The position numbers were made by a program, and so were the translations under genes. Below the pieces are notes generated by a model, which ran no database searches, had not been told where the DNA came from, and worked only from the letters and a program-made list of their open reading frames with translations. Shown one piece after another: positions 48,269 through 60,296 of a DNA stretch of 64,000 nt. Numbering within the stretch: position 1 is the first letter of the stretch; each line of letters opens with the position of its first letter. The DNA comes from Aphrophora alni (lineage: Eukaryota; Arthropoda; Insecta; Hemiptera; Aphrophoridae), in NCBI GenBank assembly GCA_963513935.1, contig OY740765.1, positions 149,383,830 through 149,447,829 on the forward strand, given 5' to 3'.

Positions 48269-50957
48269 AAGTGATTTCAAAAACTTTCTTAACTAAATTT
48301 TAGAGCAAGGTAGGCTATGTAACAATTCGTAATGGTTTCAAAATAATGTATGAAACATTTAAGGAATTTCATTCAATTGGAATATTGACTCGTACAGTGC
48401 TTAGTGACAAATATGTGAGACTCCAACCGAGTACTTCAAAGTTACGAAAATCTCATCTTTTCAAATAGGATTCTTTCCGTACATATATCGCCCATATAAT
48501 CCATATCGGATCAATTCTAAAATAATTAACCTGTCTGAGAAAAATATAAAACAAACATGACACAAGCATATTCAAAATAAATATCTAGTTTGTAGGCCTA
48601 GACTAAATTAAATCCGAGAGGAAGGGGACTAATGAAATTAAATTACTAGAAAACCAAAATTTAATTAAAGAAACGAATTCTACCTGTGGATAAAACAGAT
48701 TATCTAGCATTTAAAAGGTTGTCAACCATTGTTTATAAAATGCGTAAATAATTCAGGGAAACTAAAAATCCAACCCAACCCAAGCCATGTCATGAAAATG
48801 GCCGATTTAGTAAATTGTCTTTACGTCTATATATAAAAGATCAAGCCCACAAAGGGAAACTAGTGTGTGATTGTACAATAAAAATTCCACTGAGATAAAG
48901 TTAAAACATCATTGCCTCTGTACCTACATTTTCAAATCATGTAAATTAGTTGATAGTATTTTTAAGTTTCTGAGAAGTTATTTGATTACCCACTATTTAA
49001 ATTAAGATATTTGTATTCATAGAAATTCATTATGTAAAATAAACCAATTTGCTATTCACAAAAAATAAGATATAATAATAATATTAATAAAAAATTATGC
49101 ATTCCTCATCAAATCAACTTACACTCACACATACATACACGAATACACTTATTTAGAAGGTGATTTGAATTTCCTAGAGGCGGTTCTTGGGATAAGAAAA
49201 GGGCGATTGTTGGAAGCTTCTACAGAGAAAGGATGCCTCCCAATATCAAGAAGTATTAATCTGAAATAATCGTCGAATTTAACAATTTAGTGTGAGTTGG
49301 ATTCACAATATCTCAAGATTGTGTAAAAGTTACTGTTTACAAGAATAATTATATCGAGTTGATCTACCTTGAATTGGAAGAAAACAGAAAAGTTAATTTC
49401 TGCATTAGAGGTGAGATTCATTCAAATAATAGATTGTTTAATAATTCATACTTAATTCAGAAAAAACAATATTTCCCAAATATAAACTTTCAGCCAATGA
49501 GGCTATAATAGGGTTTAGTAAATGTTTTAAAGACTTATAACTGATTTAATTGAACTGTGAATCATCTTAAACGTATTCATTCTTACAAACATTCATATCA
49601 TTCCATTTTAAGTAATATTTTGATTTTTTTTTTGCTTTGTTGATTTTTTTTGGGACTTAGTCCAGACAATTAATTAATTAATTTCATGCTCTTGTTTTTT
49701 GTTATAATTATGTATAAACTCTCAGGTGATACAAAGAAAGATGAGAGTACAATCGTAAAAGTGATTGATTATAAATTGTAAATCTACAAGTTTATTTATT
49801 TATTAGTCATGAATAATTATTAAATACAATACGGTAGTCTGAATGTTTAAATCTCGGGTATTGTTCTTAATGTAATTTGATTTAGAATTGTCCTAGCTTT
49901 TACTTGTACATATAATATTAAAAAAAGGAAGGGATTAACAATTGTTTCAATTTAACAATTGTTTCTTTTAAAGAAAAGAAAACTTAAAATTAACATAATA
50001 GTTAGGTGATGCTTATAATCATATGGGTGATTGTTTGGGGTGAATTTATGATATGATGTCCGATTGATTTGACAATAGGTAATGATCAGTATTAATAATT
50101 AAATAAATGCTCTTTTTAATATCTTGTTTGTTGGTTGAAGTATAACGATTTATAAACACAATTGAAGGTGATTTAACTGTAGTGAGTTTTGTGAAGATTA
50201 AATGAAATTTTAATCGCTCACCAATTTCTAGTTGTTGTTATTAGCTAAATTATCAGGTAGGTTTTTAAAATAAAATTTGAAGAAGTTCTTAATGTTTTAG
50301 TTATTTCTGATTATTGTTTGTGCTTTCTTGTATAATTATTTATAAATATACCACTGAATATTAGTTGTGTAAATTTAAATGAACTGTCCAGTCTCATGGT
50401 CTCAGCAAGAATCCTCATAATGGCTTTTACCTTCTTCTTTCTTTACTCTGATGAAACCTATTTTCTCTATTTCTTTTACCTCGTTTTTGATATGAATAGC
50501 ACTGCAATTTAATAAATAAATTATATTCACTGTTTATTTAAAAAAAAATTATATGTGTAACAATCTGGTGAATGAACAATTATTTTTAATGTGTTTGTGT
50601 TGTGGTCCATGAATGGAAATGGGCTATGTAATGAGAAGGTTTGTTGATCATGACTATTTTGGTGGTGATCAGGGTCTTGTGATTTATGGTATGTTACCCT
50701 GATATGATGGTTTATTTATATCTTGAATTTTGGTATCATTATATTGTTAATACCAACTTGGGAAGAGCCGGCACCAACCCCACTCCGAGACTAGACTTGT
50801 GACCTTTAGATAATAATATGTTTTAAAATAATTGTGATAATTCAGTGGGCCTAAACAATAATATTTTATCTCAAGAACGATAAATGAGGTTCTAATGAAA
50901 CTAATCATTCTTTTATGATAGATATAATAATATATAGATATAGTAATGAATTTTTAA
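48269..50957. other. Intergenic, nothing recognised
   Basis: AT-rich, with short open frames only. No exon or mobile element could be supported. Confidence 0.45.
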
Positions 50958-51900
50958 CCCTCAAGGCTCAGTACCTTCCAGTCTGAAGGTCAAGTTTCAA
51001 CTCTGCAAGTGTAGTTAAGTTTGTGTACGGATTGTGAAATATATAATGTTTTGATATCGACGAGCGGTCTGAGAGACGTATGATACTTGTTGCGTAACTT
51101 TTTGACTATCAATCGACTTTATAAAATTAAAATTCCTTTCTTGACTATTTGACTTTTATTCTGAAACAGTGACATATTAAAATATAATTGTTTGTTTTAT
51201 AGTTGTACATAGTTTTATACTGTAGTCTAAATAGTGTAAATTTAAATCATTTTTGGTAGAATGGATACAGACAAGAATCCGAGAGCACCCACGCCGTGTT
51301 GTGCATAGTACACAACCAGACTTTTTATCCAGATTTGAAGAATTAGTCGACAATGAATTGGAAAATGAACTAGAAAATTTTGGAAATAGTTATGACAGTG
51401 ATAACGATCCGGATTACGAGATGGAAAGTGCTCATGATATTGATTCTGAGCAGGAAATTTATAAAGAAGAAATTGAAAACGAAAGAGAATCCGAGGAAGA
51501 AAGTGTATATTTTCCGGGCTAAAATTCAATATTTTGTAAGATATTTATAAATATGTGATTTGGTTAGGTTATTGAGTGTATCTTTTCCTACTATGTATTA
51601 GGATTATTTTTATTTATTACTTTACTATCATTATCAAAATAATAATAAGGATAAAAAGTCAACATTTGGGAGTTTGTGCAAAATAAATAATATTTAAATA
51701 TTTAAAAAATATAAAATCAGTATTTTTTGCATTTAGTAGCCTACTAATAAAAATGTTCATAAAATAATTAATTATTTTATTATAAAAATATATATTAATT
51801 GCGTTAACATTTTATATTGTCTTACCGCCCTTAAAAATAGCGGTCTGTGAGACACCATGATATCTTAAGTGTTACAAAAAGATATGATACCAGCTAAGGG
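50958..51900 (+). mobile_element. piggyBac-like element with TTAA duplication, internally deleted
   Basis: TTAA flanks both sides (50954-50957 and 51901-51904). The ends are CCCTCAAGGCTCAGTACC and, inverted, CCCTTAGCTGGTATCATATC. AGCGGTCTGAGAGAC (51063) and AGCGGTCTGTGAGAC (51839) are direct subterminal repeats. At 943 bp it is too short for a transposase (usually near 600 residues); only an N-terminal-like acidic frame is left. Confidence 0.8.
51253..51525 (+). pseudogene. Acidic N-terminal remnant of a piggyBac-type transposase
   Basis: A frame of about 89 residues: HPRRVVHSTQPDFLSRFEEL, then YDSDNDPDYEMESAHDIDSE, then EESVYFPG and a TAA. The acidic, Asp/Ser-rich composition is typical of the start of piggyBac transposases. 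It has no in-frame ATG at its start (TTG at 51253), although an AG precedes an AATGG at 51259, so it may be an exon piece. The DDE domain is absent. Identification rests mainly on the surrounding TTAA element. Confidence 0.5.
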
Positions 51901-51904
51901 TTAA

Positions 51905-53280
51905 AGACATTGAAAATAATTTCTCAAGTTAATTTTGGATTTTAATGATTGTGGTTTTTTTTGTCTGGGATTTTCAATTGTTGTTTAATGAATTAAACAA
52001 AAGAAATTTCTATCTTTGTAATTTTTTAGTTTTCTATTTCATTTATTTATTGTTATAAGTTAGCCAATCAAAGTGCAATATAAATTTAAAAGGGAGAAAA
52101 AAGGTATATAGATTGAAAACTAATATCAATTATAACATTCTGATGTTATAATTGTGAATAAATCTGTAATTATCCATATAACATTAACTTTATTTAATAT
52201 CTTTTTACTTTATGTTAGCTTTATAATATTTAGGTTATGGTATTATATTCATGGAACTATTTACATTTTATATTGGGTACTGAATATAATATCCAAATTG
52301 GAGTCGGAACTACTAAACTGCCAGCCATAATGGTCAGAACCACTAGCAACTCGGAACACCTAAACTAATCTTAATGATTGAAAAGAATAAGTTATACTGA
52401 ATATTAACTGCGGAAGTTGGAGGGTTGTTATAGTGTAGCTATGGCCTAAACAGACAAAATGATGATGTGAGGTTAAGTCCATTAGTTGCTAAACAGGCAC
52501 AACTTAGGCCTAAGGTGGGTTAGTTACTTAGTGACTCATCGCAAATCAACAACATCCCCAAACTATTATAAAATTATGTTATTTTGAGATATTTATTTTA
52601 TAAGGCCTAATGTTGGGATACAAATTATAAATATTAAAAAATGGTGGGTTTACTTATTTCTTACTTGTCTCTCTTTGGAGTACCAAGTCATAAAAATTAT
52701 TGAGATGAATTTATTATTTTGGTTTCAAAATAATGTCTCACTTTTGGAGTAAATACTAAATTTACTACTTACTCCTAAGTGATTTTCTTAGGTTTATACA
52801 ATATTTCTTTTTAATTATTTATTTACAATAGAAAATTATTATTTATTAATTGGTTAAATTCAATAAGCTCTCGCTTTCCAGTTAGTTACAGGTATGAGAT
52901 GTCAATATATTTGCGTAGGAAATATCTTAAATCTCATTTGGTTACTTATTCTAACAATATGTATAATTAACAAAAATGAATAGGCTATCTGAATCATTAT
53001 TGTCCAAAAGTTTAAATTTCTATAGATTAAATTTTTAAAATATTACAATGTCTTATAGTCAAAATTCAGTTTGAAGTTAAGTTAAAAATATTCAGAATTT
53101 GTTAATAAAAGTTCTTCCTCGCTGTAATTGATGGTGTTAACTTTGAAAAGGTTTACTTGCTTATTCAATATAAGCCTGAAATGTTAGAAAATGGCTAGAT
53201 ATTACCTTCTTTAAAGTTGGTTGGATTTAGGTTTATTTATTTTACTACACTTTTGAACACACTGTGGCGAACTTAAAGTT
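51905..53280. other. Intergenic, nothing recognised
   Basis: AT-rich with no supported gene. Confidence 0.45.
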
Positions 53281-53428
53281 TAAAATCAAACACCCAATAC
53301 CACAATTCAATAAAGCAAATTTATGTTCCTTATGGACAATTCAGTAACATACAGTAGTATATAAGGAAATGTACTTAAGGAAATAAATTTTGTTTTATTG
53401 AATTGTGGTTTTAGGTGTTTGATTTTAC
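53281..53428. repeat. 148-bp MITE-like inverted repeat
   Basis: AAATCAAACACCCAATACCA then CAATTCAATAAAGCAAATTT (53283-53322) is inverted at 53378-53428. Arms are about 50 bp with few mismatches and a 45-bp loop. Confidence 0.65.
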
Positions 53429-54469
53429 TCTTGATTTATAGTTTGCATCATATAATATAGTCTTATGAATATATTATAATTTCCTCAGCATTTTTCAGTT
53501 AATCAAATTAACTATTCCATTTAAAATTACAGATTTTTTAGTTTTATTTATCATTCACAGTTGTTCTCGGTTTGCTTCTAAATGTTATTTTTTATATATT
53601 TTAAATGTTTATATTGTTCTACATTCATCCTATATCTCCTTTGTGCATCTGAATTATATCTATTTATCTCCTACCCAATAATAATAAATTTCTATTCTAA
53701 AGATATGTTTTTTCCCATATTTGTGGTTTAACCTACAAGTACCAATGTTTGTAAACAGTGTTTATTGTTTTCTATTATTTATTCGTCCCTAACCCTAACC
53801 TTACTTAATATTGTATTTGACTTATTGCCCTTTTTACCATTTCTTTTAACCGCCTTAACCTATCTACTTGATTTACTAATTTAGTCTATGTGGGTTAGTT
53901 TCTTATTATAGTTTAGGTTGAAGTTATAGTTTAAAATTATCTAGGCTCCTTTTATTTTACTTATTTATTGTAAAATCGTTATATTTCTAAATTTATGTTA
54001 GGCTAGATCTAAGTTACATTGTGACTTGCATATTGAAATATCGGAATCATTTTTGTTAGCTGGAACCGATGTTTTTGTGGAACCGTTCCACAAAAGAACA
54101 GTTCCTGTTAAAGAAAAGCTTCAATTTAAAAATTCAGTCCTTTTTGGCACATCTTTACATATCAGTTACTCTAGGATATGGTCACACATATAGTAGAAAT
54201 ACATTATTGTGAAGAACTTCACTATGTGCATTGCAGTTTCAGTGCAGTAGATGTACTTGAACATAGTGCAGGTTTAGCTGATTTATTCTGTATAGCTTCT
54301 TTTTTATGTTGTTTTTATTTATTTTTATAGGCCTATTATTTTTCATGGTAGTAGCAGGTTTTGATAATGATAACCTATGGGTGGAATTTAAGTTTAGTAA
54401 TTATTTCTGTACTTGTTTCTGTGAATGTATATTTGAATATGAATATGAATATGAATGTATGTTTGTATG
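53429..54469. other. Intergenic, nothing recognised
   Basis: AT-rich. A short (GAATAT)n run at about 54433-54457 lies next to the R1-type insertion. Confidence 0.5.
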
Positions 54470-54482
54470 TATTATAATATAT
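54470..54482. repeat. 13-bp target site duplication, left copy
   Basis: TATTATAATATAT here equals 58450-58462 exactly and brackets the LINE insertion. Confidence 0.85.
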
Positions 54483-54709
54483 ATATATTTTTTTATCCGA
54501 AGAGGGGGGAAATGCGCATCCGCACCATCAGGGGCCCAGCGAGACCGATTGGTGTGTGGGGCTTTACCACCTGTACGACCCACTAAAACCCTTCCTCTTT
54601 TGTCTAAACCTCGTTGAGATTTCCATCCTGGACCCGCGTTAACATTACTCAAGATGGCTGTTCTTCGCCAGATTGGCGTTTGCTCTGTTCTGCTAAAGCT
54701 GCTGTTGCT

Positions 54710-57700
54710 TCACGTGTTTTGGTCGTCGACCAGACCATTCTGTTTCTTCGCCCGTAAAGTCGTATCCACATACTTAGCTACGGCGTCCCAGTTATCCTCC
54801 TTTTTCAGCATAAGCTCTACCATGTTTTCGGGGGTGAATTGTCCGATCTTTTCTATCAGTACTCCTCTTTGTAGGCTCCATTGGCTGCATATGAACAATG
54901 TGTGTTCTGCATTGTCTACTGCTTGTCCACAAGCAAGACACATAGGGCTTTCTACTTTTCCTTGTTTGAACAGGTAGGAACGGAAGTAACCGTGTCCAGA
55001 CAGCAGTTGAGTCAGATAATAGTTGACCTCCCCATGACTCCTCTCTATCCAACCTTTCACACTTGGTAAAAGGCGTGCAGTCCATCTGCTTCGGCAATCC
55101 GCATCATACCTATGTTGCCACCGGTCCATGGTCACAACCCTTTCTTCGTCCGCGATCCTGAATCTGCTGATGACTTCACCGGCTCTTTCAGCGTTACGTG
55201 TTCTCTCGTAAATAGTCTTTCTTTCCAGTGCTAGCAGATCCACTGGGATAGTTCCTGTAATGGCTAATACTGCCGGTTCTGATACAGAACGATAAGCACT
55301 GCATACTCTAAGAGCAGCTCTGCGCTGAATCCTGGCTATTCTTTTGCGATGAAACTCTTTTTGCGGGGTCTCTCCCCATATCTCTGCGCCGTACAAAAGT
55401 ATGGAATTGGTGACTAACATCAACAGTTTTCTCTTGCTAGCCCTCGGACCACCGATATTCCTCATTAGTTGACTGAGCGATTGTGTGACCGCCGATGCTT
55501 TATCTGCCCCTTTTCTAATATGTTCTCCAAAGCTCATTTTTGAGTCTAAGGTAAATCCCAAATATTCAATGTTCTCTTTTGTCTCAATGACAAGGTCCTC
55601 GATGTGCATCGCTTGGATGTTGTTAAAAGTTGCCTTTTGCTTCTTAGTTAAGAATATTAGGTCGGTCTTTTCCGCCGCAAGCGCTAGTCCACGATCGTCC
55701 AGCCATCTTCTCAAAATCCGCATGACGCTGGATAGCTTGTCTTGAATCTCCTCTTTATTCCTTCCAGTGATGACGATCGCTATATCATCGGCATAGCCTA
55801 TTAGATGGCATCCGTCAGGCAGCTCCAGTCTCAGAATATCGTCATACGATATGTTCCAAAGCGCCGGTCCTAGGATTGACCCTTGTGTGGCTCCTGCGGA
55901 TACTTTCTTAGCTCTTAGACCATCCTTGGTTTCATACAAGAGCTGTCTATCGTTGAGGTAATTTTCCACCATGTGAAGTATGTAAGGGGGAACTTTGAAC
56001 TTATCTCTTAGAGAGTTCACCATATTTTTCCATCTAGCCGAATTGAAGGCATTCTTGACGTCGATGGTAGGAAGCAGAATAACCTCTTTCGAATGTTGAT
56101 TCTTTTCTTGTTCCATCCGAAACGTTTCTCTGAGGACTGAGACCGCGTCGGTCGTTGACTTGCCCCTTGGAACCCGAACTGCTTATTGGATAGGTCCCCA
56201 CCAGCCTTAACCGCTCTTTGAAGCCTCGGTCTTATGGCTTTTCTAGCACTTTACCCGCAGTGTCTAACATGCACAGAGGCCGATTTCCCGATGCACTGTT
56301 GGGGTCTCCTTTTCCTTTGTCTATAAGGACTAGTTTCTACCTTTTCCATCTTTTTGGGAAAGTCCCAGTTTTCAGACATGTGTTATACATCTGCAGTAAT
56401 ACCAAGGGAGCTGTTTTTGCCACTAACTTAAGGATTTCTGATGGAATACCATCTTGCCCTGGCGCTTTATGGTTCTTCATAGATCGCACCGCTATCATCA
56501 GTTCTTTTTCAGTAAATAGGGGTATCTCGTCAGCATGGACGTCTATTTGCTGGATTTGTCTCTCCTCGTGTTCCGGAAACAGTACTGCGACTATTCCCTC
56601 CATCACCTCGACGTCTCATGGCAGTGGTTTTGCGTACTTGCCGAGTTTCTTTAGTACAATTTTGTACCCTAGGCCCCACGGGTCATTATCCACTTCAGCG
56701 CAGAGTGCTCTCCAGTGCAATGTTTTGCTCTTTTTTATGGCTAGACTGAGATGTTTTCTTGCTGCTCGCTCTTCATCTTTACGTGTGTCCATTTGAGTCC
56801 AGTCGTTTCTCTTTCTTGCTCTTTGCGTTCTCCTTCGCAGTCGTTGTGACTCTCTTCTTAGGTCCGCGATTTCGGCATTCCACCAGTAGGCAGGAGGTCT
56901 CCCTTTTTTGTCCATCTTCCTTGGCATTGATGTTGCGCATGTATGCTCAATGAGTTCCATGGTTGCCTCCGCGTCTTCTGCCTTCTCCGTTGGGAGTTCT
57001 GCTAGAGCCCTTTCTCCTTGTTGGATGGTGAGTTCAAATATTTCCTTGTCCAGCTTCGCAAGATTCCATCTCGGGACGCGCTGTTGTTTACGTCTCTGCT
57101 GTAAGTGACCAGTGAAAAACATAATGTATTCGTGATCACTGAGATTGAATTCATTTAGGACTTCCCAGTCATTTATACTTCCTGCTATATCCTCGGAGGC
57201 AAAGGAGATATCTGGTACTGTCTCTTTTTGACCATCTCTTCTGAAGGTCGTTGTGCCATCGTTTAATATTTCTAGTCTAAGTCTGGATACCATATCCAGG
57301 ATCTTTTGCCCTCTTGGGTCAGTCTTCTCAGATCCTCACTCAAGAGCTTTGGAATTGAAGTCTCCTCCAAGGATGATACTACCTGGCATGTTTTGTAATG
57401 CATCCTCCAGTTCATCAAGATAGAGATTAATGCTATCTGGCTCCCCGGGGGTGATTGGTTGGAAGTAGCAACTAACATATGTAATGTTACCGCTTCTGAT
57501 CCATGCGAATCCATTCCCCTTGCCACTTTTGTCAATAGATATATTTTTTATTTCTGGGACCCAGACTGCGGCTTTCTGGAGATTGTCCACAATCCAGTTA
57601 GATTTGTCTATTTTTACTTGGCCGATTTCACTTACGAATACGATGTCTACTTCCTTTTCTTTGGTCATCACTTGCAAGAGTGCGAATGTCTCTGGGCTAC

Positions 57701-57731
57701 GTGGGATATTTGCTTGGAGTACTTTGGTCAT
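54710..57731 (-). pseudogene. LINE ORF2: endonuclease plus reverse transcriptase, disabled
   Basis: The ORF starts at ATG 57731, overlapping the ORF1 stop (ATGA). Endonuclease: QANIPRSPETFALLQVMTKE, then VSEIG, GNGFAWIRS and the catalytic GGDFN (about 57350-57365). Reverse transcriptase: HKAPGQDGIPSEIL (about 56450), DVKNAFNSARW (56035-56070), GATQGSILGPALWN, and the YADD catalytic box (about 55790). A C-terminal CLACGQAVDNAEHTLFIC motif (about 54890-54945) resembles the zinc-binding end of R1-type proteins. Disabling changes: in-frame TGA at 57336-57338, TGA at 56616-56618, TAG at 56337-56339, and two single-base deletions between 56116 and 56250. The final 468 codons (54710-56116) are open. 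Confidence 0.9.
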
Positions 57732-58449
57732 TTACTTGTCCTGGTGTTGGGCATCATCCATGCCTCCCGATAGGCCCTGCACCGTCCTGTTCCCAGGCGA
57801 TGCTTGATGTCCTCTTCTGGTCTTCCTGCATCCTTGCAAGCAATGCATTTATCTTCGTTCGTGCAGTCAGGCGCCTTGTGACCCTTCTCAGCGCATTTAT
57901 AGCAGTGATCCGTTCTATCTGGGCCTTTGCAAGTATAGGAGGTGTGCCCATATCCGAGGCATTTATAACACCTTCTTACCGGGATGTAGTGCCTTATTCG
58001 ACATCTAATAAAGGGGCCAACCGGAAGATATTTCGCCTTAGCAAAAGTCACAGCATTCATAGCGGGTAATGCAACAAAGGCTATCACTTGCTCTCTCTTA
58101 TTTGGATGCGAGAGTGTGACTACGGGATCAATGGTCAATTCCGGCATAGCTTTCTTAACGGTTTTTGGACGTGTTCCATTGTAATTCCGCTATTTAGGTC
58201 GAAAACCCTAACTGTGGTCATGGCTGGCAGGCTCTGTAATTTGCCCGTATCTTTAACTGCTTGTGACAAAGCGGTCGCTGCCGCCGTGGTATCGCCGTTC
58301 TTTCCTTTGAACTAAATTAGGAGGTCTCGATTCCGTGTCTTAGTATACTTCGCTATCTTTGGTCCATCATCGGGCATTGTTGTCTCATTGATGTTTTTCA
58401 GGATGTCCGCTAAAGATTTTCCTGATACAGGTTTGATGATAACCGCATC
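57728..58449 (-). pseudogene. LINE ORF1: gag-like zinc-knuckle protein, truncated
   Basis: The 5' end is cut by truncation at 58449. From there DAVIIKPVSGKSLADILKNI leads to an in-frame TAG at 58312-58314, then AATALSQAVKDTGKLQ and VRVFDLNSGITMEHVQ, then a one-base shift near 58155. After the shift the frame is open from 58147: PVVTLSHPNKREQVIAFVAL and three zinc knuckles, CYKCLGYGHTSYTC, CYKCAEKGHKAPDC and CIACKDAGRP...GRC. Nucleic-acid binding knuckles of this kind end ORF1 of R1/jockey-type LINEs. The stop overlaps the ORF2 start. Confidence 0.85.
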
Positions 58450-58462
58450 TATTATAATATAT
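58450..58462. repeat. 13-bp target site duplication, right copy
   Basis: TATTATAATATAT, identical to 54470-54482. Confidence 0.85.
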
Positions 58463-58685
58463 TTATAAATATAAAAAGGAAGTTAACAAATAACAAATTT
58501 ATTCATTCATCAAAATTTCATATTTTATAATTTTTACAATTTAGAATTATTAAATAAATCTATACTATCTTAATTCAATTTTAATATTAATATGAGAATT
58601 ATCTCTCTCTCTCGGGCCACATTTGTGGGTTTCAATGTTACAAAATTTTCTATCTTAATAACCTAAAATGTATTACAGTTCTAAA

Positions 58686-58763
<78 letters not shown>

Positions 58764-58930
58764 CAAATTAATGTTTGGTAATTGTATACAAAGAAAGTTA
58801 TTGGTATTTTAGGCGATTTAAAAAAATCTAAATACCTTATTTCTTAATAATTAAATAAGTTTTCAACTCGATTCTAACTTTTTCACTGAAAAATCACAAT
58901 TTCAAAACTACAGAATTCAATGCATTTATA
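58463..58930. other. AT-rich spacer with (TA)n
   Basis: A (TA)n tract of about 70 bases lies at 58691-58760; no gene seen. Confidence 0.6.
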
Positions 58931-58990
58931 GATCACCGAAGTCAAGCAACATTGAGCACGGTTAGTACTTGGATGGGTGACCGCTTGGAA
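58931..58990 (+). repeat. 5S rRNA-derived fragment
   Basis: GATCACCGAAGTCAAGCAAC, then ATTGAGCACGGTTAGTACTT, then GGATGGGTGACCGCTTGGAA closely matches the middle-to-3' part of animal 5S rRNA, including the internal promoter region. Only about 60 of 120 bases are present, so it is a pseudogene or the head of a 5S-derived SINE. Confidence 0.8.
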
Positions 58991-59204
58991 AATAACACAC
59001 AATTTATATTTTTTTAACAAAATTTAAAAAAAGAAAGTTTTAGGCATAGGTCAGGTAAGGTGGCTGTAAATATATATAATAATTGTAACTTAGGTTCTGT
59101 TAAAAAAAACTACCATTCTGAAATTCAAAACATTATTAACCATATTCGTTAATGTAGTCCTAGACCTTTTAATGTAAATAATATTTCTTGACAGTTTTGT
59201 AGAG

Positions 59205-59263
59205 ATGGAGGCAGTGTACATCAAGGAAGAACCTTTAGAAGAAGTAGAAGAATGTCCAATAGG
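59205..59263 (+). CDS. First coding exon of a probable zinc-finger-type regulator
   Basis: ATG at 59205 opens MEAVYIKEEPLEEVEECPIG, ending AGG|GTGAGT at 59263/59264 in phase 2. The start VYIKEEPLEE is the typical N-terminus of insect C2H2 zinc-finger and related transcription-factor genes; IKEE fits the SUMO-attachment consensus. An acceptor-like TTTCTTGACAG (59184-59194) suggests a non-coding first exon upstream. The following exons, which would hold the DNA-binding domain, are not seen before the window ends, so the intron is at least 4.7 kb. Other acidic-start nuclear proteins are possible. Confidence 0.6.
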
Positions 59264-60251
59264 GTGAGTGTTACAAGTTTAAGAAGCCCTAGCGTTAAGA
59301 TTATCATTAAATATTCTGGGATAATATTTAGATAATTATTCATTTCATTAAGCCTATATTTTATCCCTGTATTTCTTCATATAAGGTGCAAGTCAGATGT
59401 ATTTAATTGGTAAGGTATATTACTGAAAAACTTTTCTTTTTTTTTATATATAAAATTTTGTTTAAATATTTTGTTTTGTAAATTTAAGGCGTTTAAAGGT
59501 AATGTTTTGAAAAGAAAAAATTGGCTAAAACAATTCTAAGCATCTAAAAAAATATATTTAAATTGAGCATTTACTACATATCTTAGACATATCTCGGCTG
59601 TATTAGGAGTTAGGGACATAATTAGTTAAAAAAATAGTCAAAGTTCTTTTAAAGAAATCTGAATGACAACAATTATTGTGACATACCTGGAAACCTGATT
59701 AAATAACTTACCTTGCAAATGAGGTGGACATCATGAAGATGGAAAGTGTAAATAAGCCCTTGAGTGTGAAGAAAGGAGGTCAATTGAGCAGTAGAGGATT
59801 GAGCCTAGGCTGGGAGACGCTGGTAGGATTGGAAGATGGTCAGAAGTACTTGGCGAGAGAGAGCACTTCCAAGGGAATTAGATCATCTGAAGAAATACAT
59901 GAGAACTGCTGAAAGGATGAACAAACTTGATGTAGAGAAACACTTCTGATTATCCAAAATTAAATAAGTAACGTAGAATCAGGTTTATCTGTCACAATAG
60001 TTGGAATCGATTTGAATTTTTAATTGTAATAATAATTATAACATTTGATTGAACAGTATAATGGTGAATAGGAGAGATAAATTGTATAATCATTATAAAG
60101 AGAGATTTAGTCATTGTAGACTGGACTATTGTTGTTTAATTGAAATAAAAGAACCCTGGCGGGAATCTCGTTTTATTCCTAACAGCTGTTAATGTTCAAG
60201 TGAACATCAGCTTTCTACATGGAATGAGAAGGAAAATAAGGATTATCTTTC

Positions 60252-60296
<45 letters not shown>

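Larger units (their letters stand above)
54483..58449 (-). mobile_element. 5'-truncated R1-clade LINE
   Basis: A 3.97-kb insertion, much richer in GC than its surroundings, flanked by a 13-bp duplication (54470-54482 and 58450-58462). Order on the - strand: C-terminal part of ORF1 with zinc knuckles, ORF2 with endonuclease and reverse transcriptase, a 3' UTR of about 225 bp (54483-54709), and an A/TA-rich tail. The clade is suggested by DVKNAFNSARW, ATQGSILGPALWN, YADD and the C-terminal Cys-His motif. It sits in AT-rich DNA, not in 28S rDNA, so it is not R1 itself but a relative with other targets. Confidence 0.9.

Noticed and set aside
54306..54617. 103-residue + strand frame ending in the LINE 3' UTR
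   Set aside because: It spans the junction of flanking DNA and the LINE insertion, so it cannot be an old gene.
56218..57807. Several long + strand frames
   Set aside because: They are antisense to the LINE endonuclease and reverse transcriptase, which are the recognisable proteins.
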